Shown here piece after piece: positions 17,691 through 26,348 of a stretch of 64,000 bases of DNA. The stretch lies in assembly GCF_009765445.1 (NCBI RefSeq), contig NZ_WHOY01000031.1:5029231-5093230 (forward strand). Reading direction: 5' to 3'. Made by a program: the position numbers and the translations under genes. This DNA comes from Pantoea sp. BAV 3049. Its GTDB lineage: Bacteria; Pseudomonadota; Gammaproteobacteria; Enterobacterales; Enterobacteriaceae. The notes under the pieces are model-generated. The model had not been told where the DNA came from. It saw nothing but the letters and a program-made list of their open reading frames with translations, and did no database searches. Position 1 is the first letter of the stretch. Each line of letters opens with the position of its first letter.

Positions 17691-17706
17691 GGATAATCGT
17701 TTGCCT
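17691..17706 (+). promoter_or_regulatory. Weak PurR-box-like sequence upstream of ghxP
   Basis: GGATAATCGTTTGCCT keeps the central CG and the right half-site TTTGC of the PurR consensus but has a poor left half. It lies 38 bp upstream of a purine permease gene. Confidence 0.25.
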
Positions 17707-17744
17707 TTCCATAAATCATAAGAAATCTCAGGGGATTTTTCTCA

Positions 17745-19094
17745 ATGTCGACTCCTTCTCATCAGGCCGGCGGATCTTTAGACGCCTGGTTTAAAATCTC
17801 TGCGCGCGGCAGTTCCGTTCGTCAGGAGGTAATAGCCGGCCTTACCACCTTCCTTGCTATGGTCTATTCGGTCATTGTCGTGCCGTCTATGCTGGGCAAA
17901 GCAGGATTTCCGCCGACTGCCGTTTTCGTTTCTACTTGTCTGGTGGCGGGCTTTGGTTCGTTAGTTATGGGTTTGTGGGCCAATCTGCCAATGGCGATCG
18001 GCTGCGCGATCTCCCTGACCGCGTTTACCGCGTTCAGTCTGGTGCTGGGCCAGCATATCAGCGTGCCTGTTGCGCTGGGTGCCGTGTTCCTGATGGGCGT
18101 ACTGTTTACCGTTATTTCGGCTACCGGCATTCGTGCCTGGATCCTGCGTAACCTGCCAATGGGCGTGGCGCACGGTACCGGCGTGGGGATCGGTCTGTTC
18201 CTGCTGCTGATCGCTGCTGATGGTGTGGGCCTGGTGGTTAAAAACCCGGCACCTGGCCTGCCCGTGGCGCTGGGTGATTTCGCGTCCTTTCCGGTAATGA
18301 TGTCGTTGCTGGGTCTGGCGGTGATTTTCGGCCTGGAAAAACTGCGCGTGCCGGGTGGCATTCTGCTGACCATGATCGCCATTTCAGTGCTGGGCCTGAT
18401 CTTCGATCCGACGGTGAAGTATCAGGGGCTGTTTGCCATGCCTTCGCTGTCTGATGCGCAGGGCAATTCGCTGGTGTTCAGTCTGGATATCCTGGGAGCG
18501 TTGAAACCTGCCGTGCTGCCAAGCGTTCTGGCGCTGGTGATGACCGCCGTGTTTGATGCCACCGGTACCATTCGCGCGGTAGCGGGACAGGCTAACCTGC
18601 TGGATAAAGACAACCAGATTATCAATGGCGGCAAAGCACTGACCACGGATTCCCTGAGCAGCGTGTTCTCTGGTCTGGTGGGTGGCGCACCTGCGGCTGT
18701 GTATATCGAGTCTGCGGCGGGTACGGCGGCGGGTGGTAAAACCGGTCTGACGGCGATTGTGGTTGGCGTGCTGTTCCTGCTGATCCTGTTCCTGTCGCCG
18801 CTGGCTTACCTGGTGCCGGGTTATGCCACTGCACCTGCGCTGATGTACGTTGGTTTGCTGATGCTGAGCAACGTCTCCAAAATCGACTTCAGTGATTTTG
18901 TGGACGCCATGTCTGGCCTGCTGGCTGCGGTGTTTATCGTACTGACCTGCAACATTGTGACCGGCATCATGCTGGGCTTTGGCTCACTGGTGATTGGCCG
19001 TATCTTTGCCGGTGAGTGGCGCAAGCTGAACGTCGGAACGGTGGTGATTGCTGTCGCGCTGGTGGCTTTCTACGCTGGCGGCTGGGCGATTTAA
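17745..19094 (+). CDS. ghxP: Guanine/hypoxanthine permease GhxP
   Basis: NCS2-family proton symporter of 449 residues, very similar to E. coli GhxP (YjcD) from end to end ([10 protein letters not shown] at the start, YAGGWAI at the end). It shows about 14 membrane segments and the AzgA-subfamily signatures [20 protein letters not shown] and [20 protein letters not shown]. It imports hypoxanthine and guanine for purine salvage. The position upstream of yjcE matches E. coli. Confidence 0.95.
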   Translation: MSTPSHQAGGSLDAWFKISARGSSVRQEVIAGLTTFLAMVYSVIVVPSMLGKAGFPPTAVFVSTCLVAGFGSLVMGLWANLPMAIGCAISLTAFTAFSLVLGQHISVPVALGAVFLMGVLFTVISATGIRAWILRNLPMGVAHGTGVGIGLFLLLIAADGVGLVVKNPAPGLPVALGDFASFPVMMSLLGLAVIFGLEKLRVPGGILLTMIAISVLGLIFDPTVKYQGLFAMPSLSDAQGNSLVFSLDILGALKPAVLPSVLALVMTAVFDATGTIRAVAGQANLLDKDNQIINGGKALTTDSLSSVFSGLVGGAPAAVYIESAAGTAAGGKTGLTAIVVGVLFLLILFLSPLAYLVPGYATAPALMYVGLLMLSNVSKIDFSDFVDAMSGLLAAVFIVLTCNIVTGIMLGFGSLVIGRIFAGEWRKLNVGTVVIAVALVAFYAGGWAI

Positions 19095-19106
19095 CCCTTC
19101 TCTCTG

Positions 19107-19131
19107 AGAGGCCGGTAGCCCGGCCTCTTTT
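19107..19131 (+). terminator. Rho-independent terminator after ghxP
   Basis: AGAGGCCGG and CCGGCCTCT form a 9-bp stem with the 4-nt loop tagc, followed by TTTTG, starting 13 bp after the stop codon. Confidence 0.85.
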
Positions 19132-19266
19132 GTCTGAAATTACCGCACTTTTCTTACTTTTAGCGCATTTCCTGTTTTTAAACGGTTCCCATTTTTGTTT
19201 TACTATCAGTTAAGGCCTGCCCGGAGCAGGTTTGTGACAAAAACCTGGAAGCTATGTAAGGACAAC

Positions 19267-20916
19267 ATGGAAATCTTTTTTACTATTTTGATACTGACGC
19301 TGATGGTGTCGCTATCTGGCGTTGCAGCCCGTATTATTCCTTTTCAAATCCCCCTGCCGTTAGTGCAGATCGTTTTGGGCGCACTGCTCGCCTGGCCGAC
19401 CTTTGGCCTGCACGTCGATTTCGACCCCGAGCTGTTCCTCGTGCTGTTTATCCCGCCGCTGCTGTTCGCTGACGGCTGGAAAACGCCAACCAGCGAGTTT
19501 CTGCACCACGGACGGGAGATTATCGGCCTTGCGCTGGTGCTGGTGCTGATTACCGTGGTCGGGATTGGTTATCTGATTTACTGGCTGGTACCGGGCATTC
19601 CGCTACTGCCAGCCTTTGCTCTGGCGGCGGTGCTGTCGCCAACCGATGCCGTGGCACTCTCCGGGATCGTCGGAGAAGGGCGCATTCCGAAGAAAATTAT
19701 GTCGATTCTGCAGGGCGAGGCGCTGATGAACGATGCGTCTGGCCTGGTATCGCTGAAGTTTGCCGTCGCGGTGGCGATGGGAACAATGGTGTTTACCGTT
19801 TCCGGTGCGTCGATTGAGTTCGTTAAAGTGGCGGTCGGTGGCCTGCTGGCGGGTATCGCTATCTGCTGGCTGTACGGTAAATCGCTGCGCCTGTTCAGCC
19901 GCTGGAGCGGTGACGATCCGGCCACGCAGACGGTGCTGCTGCTGCTGCTGCCGTTTGCTTCCTACCTGATCGCTGAACATATCGGCGTTTCCGGCATCCT
20001 GGCGGCCGTGGCGGCGGGGATGACCATCACCCGTTCCGGCATTATCCGTCAGGCTCCGCTGGCGATGCGGTTGCGTGCCAACAGCGTCTGGCAGATGCTG
20101 GAGTTTGTGTTTAACGGTATGGTATTCCTGATGCTGGGCCTGCAGCTGCCGGATATCCTGCAGATTTCCGTTACCCAGGCGGATGCCGATCCGAATGTGG
20201 ATCTGTGGATGCTGGTGCTGTCGGTGGTGCTGGTGTATGCCGCGCTGATGGTGGTGCGCTTTGCGTGGCTTTGGACCATGCGTCTGATCAGCAAACGTCT
20301 GCTGCGCAACAACCCGATGGAGTTCACCAGCTATTCACTGCGTGAGCTGCTGATTGCCTCTTTTGCCGGTGTACGCGGAGCGATCACGCTTGCCGGTGTG
20401 CTCTCTATTCCTCTGTTCCTGACCAACGGGGATGCGTTCCCGGCCCGATATGAGCTGGTGTTCATTGCGACAGGGGTTATTCTGTTTTCCCTGCTGGTGG
20501 GGGTGCTGTTGCTGCCGTTGCTGCTGCGGGGAGTGGAAGGGATGGACAAAACCGCCCATCGCCATGAGATGCAGATGGCCCGTGCGGTGATGGCCGGAAC
20601 AGCAATCGAGAGTCTGCATAAGATGGAAGAGCGTCTGACAGCGGATACCGAGGAGAACATCGATCCTGAGCTGGTGAAAGAGATCAGTTCAAGGGTGATT
20701 GGCAATATGCGTCGCCGGGTGGATGGCAAGGACGATCTGGAGCGTTCGCTGTACGCCGAAAATCTGGAACGTCGCTTCCGCCTGACGGCATTACGAGCCG
20801 AGCGCGGCGAACTGTATCACCTGCGTGCCACGCAAAAGATCAGCAACGAGACGATGCAGAAGATGCTGCACGATCTCGACCTGCTGGAAACGCTGCTGAT
20901 AGAGAAAGAAGAGTAG
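19267..20916 (+). CDS. yjcE: CPA1-family Na+/H+ antiporter YjcE
   Basis: 549-residue inner-membrane antiporter matching E. coli YjcE. The first 420 residues hold 12-13 membrane helices with the CPA1 core motifs LSPTDAVALSGIVGEGRIPKK and QGEALMNDASGLVSLKFAVA (the conserved ND ion site). The C-terminal 130 residues are a charged cytoplasmic tail ending in a coiled-coil-like helix. ATG at 19267 follows TAAGGACAAC and begins MEIFFTILILTL as in E. coli; the longer frame from 19195 is not supported. Confidence 0.92.
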   Translation: MEIFFTILILTLMVSLSGVAARIIPFQIPLPLVQIVLGALLAWPTFGLHVDFDPELFLVLFIPPLLFADGWKTPTSEFLHHGREIIGLALVLVLITVVGIGYLIYWLVPGIPLLPAFALAAVLSPTDAVALSGIVGEGRIPKKIMSILQGEALMNDASGLVSLKFAVAVAMGTMVFTVSGASIEFVKVAVGGLLAGIAICWLYGKSLRLFSRWSGDDPATQTVLLLLLPFASYLIAEHIGVSGILAAVAAGMTITRSGIIRQAPLAMRLRANSVWQMLEFVFNGMVFLMLGLQLPDILQISVTQADADPNVDLWMLVLSVVLVYAALMVVRFAWLWTMRLISKRLLRNNPMEFTSYSLRELLIASFAGVRGAITLAGVLSIPLFLTNGDAFPARYELVFIATGVILFSLLVGVLLLPLLLRGVEGMDKTAHRHEMQMARAVMAGTAIESLHKMEERLTADTEENIDPELVKEISSRVIGNMRRRVDGKDDLERSLYAENLERRFRLTALRAERGELYHLRATQKISNETMQKMLHDLDLLETLLIEKEE

Positions 20917-20926
20917 TTCTTAAAAT

Positions 20927-20961
20927 GAACAAAGGCAGGGTGGTCAGCCCTGCCTTTGTTC
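20927..20961 (-). terminator. 14-bp perfect stem, terminator of a leftward transcript
   Basis: GAACAAAGGCAGGG and its exact complement flank a 7-nt loop. On the minus strand the stem is followed by ATTTTAAG, on the plus strand by a GC-rich sequence. It fits the 3' end of the micro-ORF transcript at 20977-21072 and also stops yjcE transcription less efficiently. Confidence 0.7.
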
Positions 20962-20976
20962 AGGTTCCGTCGGCCC

Positions 20977-21072
20977 TTACGGGCGTCCGGTCAGCTGCTT
21001 GATGGCAACAATAATCTGCAATGTGATGTGGATAATCTCCAGCGTCACAGGGATCGAGGTCAGACTTATCAC
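20977..21072 (-). CDS. Candidate hydrophobic micro-protein, type I toxin-like
   Basis: 31-codon frame starting at GTG (21072) with GGAG 8 nt upstream. The peptide has a polar start, a central amphipathic helix with Ile/Leu/Val every third or fourth residue (TLEIIHITLQIIVAIKQL) and a charged end (KQLTGRP). This pattern resembles the membrane toxins TisB, ZorO and ShoB (29-31 residues, single amphipathic helix). An internal GTG would give 23 residues. Downstream lies a terminator (20961-20927), and upstream a GC-rich hairpin (21104-21137) that could sequester the leader. No antitoxin RNA can be proven. It is too short for usual gene finding, so homology is unproven. Confidence 0.5.
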   Translation of the reverse strand: MISLTSIPVTLEIIHITLQIIVAIKQLTGRP

Positions 21073-21103
21073 CTGGCAGTCTCCACTTTTGAAGAGTGCC
21101 ACC

Positions 21104-21137
21104 CGCCGCAAGTGCTTTTGGGTTCCCCCTTGCGGCG
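21104..21137. repeat. Leader hairpin upstream of the micro-ORF
   Basis: CGCCGCAAG (21104-21112) and CTTGCGGCG (21129-21137) form a 9-bp GC-rich stem with a 16-nt loop, 32 bp upstream of the micro-ORF start on the minus strand. Type I toxin mRNAs commonly have such 5' structures. Confidence 0.6.
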
Positions 21138-21196
21138 TGTATCAGCCGATCAGGCGGCACAGTTAGGGAGCAGGTCACCAGCCTTAACCGGAACAG

Positions 21197-21228
21197 AAAA
21201 AAACCGACTTACCAGGTCGGTTTTTTTT
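21197..21228. terminator. Bidirectional rho-independent terminator
   Basis: ACCGAC (21203-21208) and GTCGGT (21216-21221) pair across a 7-nt loop, flanked by a run of seven A on the left and eight T on the right. It closes the LysR gene on the minus strand. It would also end any rightward RNA from the 21060-21190 region, such as a possible antisense RNA. Confidence 0.85.
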
Positions 21229-21233
21229 CGCCC

Positions 21234-22136
21234 CTAAAGCGAAAGCGTCGGTGTCTCACCAGGCCAGAACTCCCGGCAACAGGCGATCCATGCCTGGGCG
21301 CTTTTCGACAGGTAGCTGCCTTCCCGCCAGATCAGCCCCAGTTTCCACACCAGGTCCGACTCCAGCGGCAGCCACAGCAGCTGGCTCTTGTCCAGGCGCT
21401 GACAGATTGGCTCCGGCAGGATCGCCACCCCCATTCCTGCCTGCACCATCGCCGCCAGAAAATCCCACTGCCCGCTGCGTACCGCAATGTGTGGCGCAAA
21501 GCCGCTGGCCTGAAAAGCGCGCATCAGCTGGCGGTTCAGCGAAAACTCCTCGTTGTAAATCAGGATCGGATGCCCGGCCAGTTCGGCAATCGGGATGTGG
21601 CTGCGGCGCAGCCATTCGGTGGTGCGGGGCACCAGAACGCAGAGTGGGTGGCTCATCAGCGGCAGCGCGTTGAGCGGTAAATCGTCGGCCACCGGCAGAG
21701 CGGTCATGGCAATATCGAGGCTGCCCGACAGGACCGCCTGCTGGACTGTCAGCCCGCCGAATTCTGAGATTTTTAGTTCCACTCCCGGGTAGCGGTGGCG
21801 GAACGCGGAAATCGATCCGGCGATCTGCATTCCCACCATCGGTGGAATGCCCAGCCGCAGCTCGCCGGTCTTCAGATCGTTAATGTCGCTGATTTCCGCC
21901 TCAAGCTGCTTGAACTCCTGCAGGATGGTCATCCCGCGCTGATAGACCGCCTGTCCGGTATCGGTCAGATGCAGCTTGCGCCCTTCGCGGATCAGTAGCG
22001 TGCAGCCAAGCTCGTCTTCGAGCTGACGCAGCATCTTACTGATGGTGGGCTGGGTGACATAAAGCTGTTCTGCCGCACGGGTAAAGCTTTGCTGGCGCAC
22101 CACTTCGACAAAATAACGCAGGGCCCGGACGTCCAT
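21234..22136 (-). CDS. LysR-family regulator of the cid-like operon
   Basis: 300-residue LysR regulator. The winged helix-turn-helix covers residues 1-60 (MDVRALRYFVEVVRQQSFTRAAEQL, TQPTISKMLRQLEDELG) and a LysR substrate domain fills residues 90-295. It is divergent from the CidA/CidB-like pair with 103 bp between, the arrangement of CidR (YwbI) with cidAB, so it probably activates them in response to an organic-acid or acetate-like signal. ATG at 22136 fits the family start; the open frame extends to 22241 into the intergenic region. Confidence 0.85.
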   Translation of the reverse strand: MDVRALRYFVEVVRQQSFTRAAEQLYVTQPTISKMLRQLEDELGCTLLIREGRKLHLTDTGQAVYQRGMTILQEFKQLEAEISDINDLKTGELRLGIPPMVGMQIAGSISAFRHRYPGVELKISEFGGLTVQQAVLSGSLDIAMTALPVADDLPLNALPLMSHPLCVLVPRTTEWLRRSHIPIAELAGHPILIYNEEFSLNRQLMRAFQASGFAPHIAVRSGQWDFLAAMVQAGMGVAILPEPICQRLDKSQLLWLPLESDLVWKLGLIWREGSYLSKSAQAWIACCREFWPGETPTLSL

Positions 22137-22239
22137 AAATATTCCTGTAAGGCATAGTTTGAATAATATTAAGTCATTTTTTTCACCCTTTGTTACCGCT
22201 TTATAATATTTCCACGCAATACTCAGGGGAGAAGTCATC

Positions 22240-22668
22240 ATGGCGTTAGCAATACGTCCGCAGAGAACGGGCTGGCTGCAACGTGTTCAGGTTCCGCTAC
22301 AGGTTGTTCTGTATATCGTTTTCTTTATTGTTGCTCAGCAACTGGTGGACTGGCTGCATCTGCCGCTTCCCGCCAATATCGTGGGCATGCTGCTATTACT
22401 GGCGCTGATCATGCTGCGCGTGCTGCCGCTTGGCTGGGTGAAGGCCGGGTCAAAATGGCTGCTGGCCGAGATGCTGCTGTTTTTCGTTCCGGCAGTGGTG
22501 GCGGTGGTTAACTACTCGCAGCTGCTGCGGGTCGAGGGCTGGCGCATCATGCTGGTGATAGGTATCAGCACGTTGCTGGTGCTCTCCGCCACGGCGCTGG
22601 TGGTGGACCGCGTTTATCGCCTGGAAATCTGGCTGGCTGAGCGCAAACAGGGGAAGCGTGATGAATAA
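22240..22668 (+). CDS. cidA: CidA/LrgA family holin-like protein
   Basis: 142-residue membrane protein with four hydrophobic segments and the family signatures LPLPANIVGMLLLLALI and LLFFVPAVVAVVNY. CidA-type proteins behave like phage holins or as small-metabolite exporters together with LrgB-type partners. It overlaps the next gene by 8 bp and is divergent from its LysR regulator. ATG at 22240 follows GGGGAGAAG-type sequence. The gene name is by family, not by proven function. Confidence 0.85.
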   Translation: MALAIRPQRTGWLQRVQVPLQVVLYIVFFIVAQQLVDWLHLPLPANIVGMLLLLALIMLRVLPLGWVKAGSKWLLAEMLLFFVPAVVAVVNYSQLLRVEGWRIMLVIGISTLLVLSATALVVDRVYRLEIWLAERKQGKRDE

Positions 22669-23359
22669 CCTGATCGTCAGCATTCTTTGCCTGATCGCCA
22701 CGCTGCTGATCTATTACCTCAATAAACGCCTGTATCGTCGCTGGCACAAGCTGGTAATGATGCCGCTGGTGATGACACCGATGGTGCTGGTGGCGCTGCT
22801 GCTGGTGACCCATATCAGCTGGCAGAACTACATTGGCGAGAGCCACTGGCTGCTGTGGCTGCTTGGCCCGGCGACGCTGGCCTTTGCGGTGCCGGTCTAT
22901 GAAAACATGGCGATAATCCGGCGTCACTGGATGTCACTGACCGCCGGAGTGGTCACTGCCACGCTGGTCGCCGTATTCAGTTCGGTCTGGCTGGCGAGAC
23001 TGATGACGCTGCCCGAAGAGGTCCAGCGCAGCCTGGCGGTTCGTTCCATCACCACGCCTTTTGCGCTCGCCGCTGCCAAACAGCTCGGCGGCCAGCCTGA
23101 CCTGGTGGCGCTGTTTGTGGTGATCACCGGTGTGTTTGGCATGGCGGTTGGCGATGTGCTGTTTCTGCGCCTGGCGGTGAAACAGGGAATGGCGAAGGGG
23201 GCGGGCTTTGGCGCGGCTTCTCACGGGGCGGGAACGGCCAGAGCCTACGAGATCGGCCAGGGAGAGGGCGTGGTCTCCAGCCTGGTGATGATGCTTTCCG
23301 GCATCGTTACGGTGATTATCGCTCCGGCTATCGGCCATCTGATGTGGGCCGCCGTCTGA
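22661..23359 (+). CDS. cidB: CidB/LrgB family protein
   Basis: 232-residue inner-membrane protein of the LrgB family with several hydrophobic segments and the diagnostic RSITTPFALAAAKQLGG and FGAASHGAGTARAYEIG motifs. It works with the CidA-like protein; plant and bacterial relatives export glycolate/glycerate or modulate murein hydrolase access. ATG at 22661 is preferred over the adjacent GTG at 22658 and follows GGGAAG. Translational coupling with cidA is expected from the 8-bp overlap. Confidence 0.85.
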   Translation: MNNLIVSILCLIATLLIYYLNKRLYRRWHKLVMMPLVMTPMVLVALLLVTHISWQNYIGESHWLLWLLGPATLAFAVPVYENMAIIRRHWMSLTAGVVTATLVAVFSSVWLARLMTLPEEVQRSLAVRSITTPFALAAAKQLGGQPDLVALFVVITGVFGMAVGDVLFLRLAVKQGMAKGAGFGAASHGAGTARAYEIGQGEGVVSSLVMMLSGIVTVIIAPAIGHLMWAAV

Positions 23360-23501
23360 GACATATTCTGTTACACGCTGAAGTTTAATGTTAAGTAAAT
23401 ACGGTACTGATTCACCGCTGTCTCATATGAATCGCGCTGATGATGGTTTACTCTGCGAAGCCGCCCGACAAAGGCGTGAGTAAATTCATCAGGAGAATAA
23501 A

Positions 23502-24047
23502 ATGAAAGCAGTGGCAACTACCGCAGGCGCGCTGGCGCTTCTGGCTCTGGCAGGATCGGCGCAGGCAATTGATGGCGGCGTTGATGTGGGGCGTGAGTAC
23601 ACTAACCTGCACGCGGGCCTGGGCACCAACACCCCGGGCTTCGCTCTGTCAGGTAACTGGTTGCGCAGCGACCATGACGGCAGCATGGGCAGCGTCGGTC
23701 TGGGCTACAATGTGGCAGTAGGGGATGTGTTCCTGACGCCAGGCGTTAAGGCTATTTCCACCAATCCTCGCGACAGCAAAGACGGCTATGCGGTTGCTGT
23801 GGGCGCGGGCGTCAGCGTTCCTGTGACCAAAATGTTCAACGTTTACGGCCAGTACTACTACTCGCCGGACGCCTTCTCCAGCCATATCGATAACTACCAG
23901 GAAGCCTCTGCAGGCGTCAGCTTCCAGCCAATTTCGCTGGTTGACGTGCACGTTGGTTACCAGTACATGGCGATGAACGGCAAAGACGGCCGTAAAGACA
24001 ACGTGATTGCCGATGGCCCTTACGTGGGTGCATCCCTGCATTTCTGA
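23502..24047 (+). CDS. YfaZ family outer-membrane protein
   Basis: 181-residue outer-membrane protein with a signal peptide (residues 1-22, ending SAQA) and alternating strands that end in Phe (VGASLHF), typical of an eight-stranded beta-barrel. The DVGREYTNLHAGLGT start and GYNVAVGDVFLTPGV match the YfaZ family. The physiological role is unknown. It is a single gene; AGGAG lies 7 nt before the ATG and a strong terminator follows. Confidence 0.8.
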   Translation: MKAVATTAGALALLALAGSAQAIDGGVDVGREYTNLHAGLGTNTPGFALSGNWLRSDHDGSMGSVGLGYNVAVGDVFLTPGVKAISTNPRDSKDGYAVAVGAGVSVPVTKMFNVYGQYYYSPDAFSSHIDNYQEASAGVSFQPISLVDVHVGYQYMAMNGKDGRKDNVIADGPYVGASLHF

Positions 24048-24053
24048 TGCAAA

Positions 24054-24081
24054 GGGCGGATCAGCGATCCGCTCCTTTTTT
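24054..24081 (+). terminator. Rho-independent terminator after yfaZ-like gene
   Basis: GCGGATC and GATCCGC pair with a 3-nt loop, followed by TCC and six T. Confidence 0.85.
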
Positions 24082-24101
24082 CCGATCTCATCTGCCTTTT
24101 C

Positions 24102-25760
24102 TTAGTGCGCCTTTCCGCTGTCTATACCCACTCCCGTCTGTGAACGAACAAACTGCGCCTGAAAACGCTGCCGCTCCAGCGCACCTTCAGCCGAGTTATC
24201 GGTAATGGAAAACAGCCAGGTGCCAATAAAGGCCACCAGCATCGAGAATAACGCCGGATACTCATACGGGAACACGGGTTTCGCGTTGCCCAGCACCTGT
24301 ACCCAGATAGTCGGCCCAAGGATCATCAGCACCACCGCCGTCAACAGCCCCAGCCAGCCGCCGATCATGGCCCCGCGGGTGGTCAGCTTCGACCAGTACA
24401 TCGACAGCAGGATAATCGGAAAGTTACAGCTGGCGGCAATCGAGAAGGCCAGCCCGACCATAAAGGCGATGTTCTGCTTCTCAAACATGATCCCCAGCGC
24501 GATAGCCACAAAGCCCAGCAGCACCACGGTAATTTTAGAGATCCTCAACTCCTCCAGCTCCGTCGCCTGGCCTTTACGTATCACGCTGGCGTAGAGATCG
24601 TGAGATACCGCTGAAGCACCAGCCAGCGTCAGTCCGGCCACCACCGCAAGGATCGTGGCGAAGGCGACAGCAGAAATAAATCCGAGGAACAGGCTGCCAC
24701 CCACCGCATCGGCCAGATGCACCGCCGCCATATTATTGCCGCCAATCAGCGCGCCGCTGGCATCTTTAAAGGCCGGATTGGCCCCGACCAGCAGGATGGC
24801 ACCAAAACCGATTATAAAGGTCAGGAAGTAGAAATATCCCATAAAACCAGTGGCATAGAACACGCTTTTGCGGGCCTCACGTGCATCGCTGACCGTGAAG
24901 AAGCGCATCAGAATATGCGGCAGACCCGCAGTGCCAAACATCAGGCCCAGCCCGAGTGACAGCGCCGAAATCGGGTCATGTACCAGCCCGCCAGGCCGCA
25001 TAATTTCAACTCCTTTCGGGTGCACCGCCATCGCCTGAGTGAACAGGTTATTGAAGCTGAAGCCAACGGTTTTCATCACCATAATCGCCATAAAGCTGGC
25101 GCCGAACAGCAGCAATACCGCTTTGATAATCTGTACCCAGGTAGTGGCCAGCATGCCGCCGAACAGCACGTAGAGCACCATCAGAATGCCGACCAGGATC
25201 ACCGCGACGTGGTAATCCAGCCCGAACAATAACTGGATCAGCTTGCCTGCTCCCACCATCTGCGCAATCAGATAGAGCGCCACCACCACCAGCGAGCCGC
25301 AGGCGGAGAGCGTGCGGATCGGCATCTGCTTCAGGCGATAAGAGGCCACGTCAGCGAAGGTATAGCGGCCCAGGTTGCGCAGCCGTTCCGCAATCAGAAA
25401 CAGGATAATCGGCCAGCCCACCAGGAAGCCCAGCGAGTAGATCAGCCCGTCGTACCCAGAGGTATAAACCAGCGCCGAAATCCCGAGGAATGAGGCGGCA
25501 GACATAAAGTCACCGGCCATCGCCAGACCGTTCTGAAAGCCGGTGATATTGCCCCCGGCGGTGTAGTAATCGCTGCGAGAGCGGGTGCGTTTTGAGGCCC
25601 AGTAAGTGATCCCCAGCGTTGCCGCTACGAAGATGATAAACAGCACGATGGCTTCAACGTTGACAGCCTGTTTCTGAACTTCGCCGGTAATGGCATCTGC
25701 GGCCAGCACGGAGCCGGGCAGCAGGGCAGCCAGGCTGACAGTAAGATAACGGAGTTTCAT
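24102..25760 (-). CDS. actP: Acetate/glycolate:cation symporter ActP
   Basis: 552-residue sodium:solute symporter matching ActP (YjcG). A cleaved or first membrane segment ([18 protein letters not shown]) is followed by about 13 helices with the SSS signatures [25 protein letters not shown] and [14 protein letters not shown]. It takes up acetate and other short carboxylates. It overlaps yjcH by 4 bp and is the last gene of the acs-yjcH-actP operon, feeding acetate to Acs. Confidence 0.95.
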   Translation of the reverse strand: MKLRYLTVSLAALLPGSVLAADAITGEVQKQAVNVEAIVLFIIFVAATLGITYWASKRTRSRSDYYTAGGNITGFQNGLAMAGDFMSAASFLGISALVYTSGYDGLIYSLGFLVGWPIILFLIAERLRNLGRYTFADVASYRLKQMPIRTLSACGSLVVVALYLIAQMVGAGKLIQLLFGLDYHVAVILVGILMVLYVLFGGMLATTWVQIIKAVLLLFGASFMAIMVMKTVGFSFNNLFTQAMAVHPKGVEIMRPGGLVHDPISALSLGLGLMFGTAGLPHILMRFFTVSDAREARKSVFYATGFMGYFYFLTFIIGFGAILLVGANPAFKDASGALIGGNNMAAVHLADAVGGSLFLGFISAVAFATILAVVAGLTLAGASAVSHDLYASVIRKGQATELEELRISKITVVLLGFVAIALGIMFEKQNIAFMVGLAFSIAASCNFPIILLSMYWSKLTTRGAMIGGWLGLLTAVVLMILGPTIWVQVLGNAKPVFPYEYPALFSMLVAFIGTWLFSITDNSAEGALERQRFQAQFVRSQTGVGIDSGKAH

Positions 25761-26068
25761 CCCTTCACCTCATTCAGCAGCTCTCGGGTCAGGCGGTCAA
25801 ATTCGCCATTGGCCCGCCAGACATAAACGCCGGTCAGCAGGAAGGAGATAACAATCAGGCCTACGCCGATGGGAATACCGCGCGTCACGCTGGTGTCCGC
25901 GCTAAGCGGAGTACCCAGCCAGCCAGGGGCGAAAGCAATCAGCAAAATAAAGCCGACGTAGAGGATCAGCATAATAACGGAGAGTAGGGTGGCAAAGGCC
26001 TGGCGTTTTCTCACCAGTTCTTTAAAGCGGGCACTCTTCTCTATCCGTTGATAGATAAGATCATTCAT
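25757..26068 (-). CDS. yjcH: DUF485 inner-membrane protein YjcH
   Basis: 103-residue protein with two transmembrane helices ([22 protein letters not shown] and [20 protein letters not shown]), the DUF485 family that always accompanies ActP. Its role in acetate uptake is presumed accessory. It sits between acs and actP, its stop overlapping the actP start. A palindromic repeat lies in the 280-bp gap that separates it from acs. Confidence 0.93.
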   Translation of the reverse strand: MNDLIYQRIEKSARFKELVRKRQAFATLLSVIMLILYVGFILLIAFAPGWLGTPLSADTSVTRGIPIGVGLIVISFLLTGVYVWRANGEFDRLTRELLNEVKG

Positions 26069-26118
26069 CGCAGAGTCTCCAGAGGTGATATTTTGGGCGT
26101 GCTATCTTTACTTGCCAT

Positions 26119-26194
26119 TTTGCGTTCCGGCAGTGCTCACCATCCTCACGTACTTTGTGTACGCTGCGGTGGTTGCGCGCTGGCAGAACGCAAA
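26119..26194. repeat. Imperfect palindromic element between acs and yjcH
   Basis: TTTGCGTTC at the left end and GAACGCAAA at the right end enclose further pairing arms (CACCATCCTCACGTAC against GTACGCTGCGGTGG), so the whole 76 bp can fold into one long hairpin with a GTAC core. It resembles extragenic palindromes of enterobacteria and may lower expression of yjcH-actP relative to acs by stopping polymerase or stabilising the upstream mRNA. Confidence 0.65.
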
Positions 26195-26348
26195 CTGCCT
26201 GCGCCGATAACGTACGCCTGTAGGGTGTTTTTATTATTTAATTATTTTTTACTACATTAATAACAGGACAGGTAACAGGTTATGGTCAGATAAAACCAGG
26301 CAAGCCACAGCAGATCAAATATATCTGCCGGGCTTTCTGATAGTTTAA

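Noticed and set aside
26203-26210. GCCGATAA, an exact sigma-28 -10 sequence
   Set aside because: No -35-like TAAA at the right distance (CAGA there) and no rightward gene downstream; it lies within the acs-yjcH gap, whose genes run leftward.
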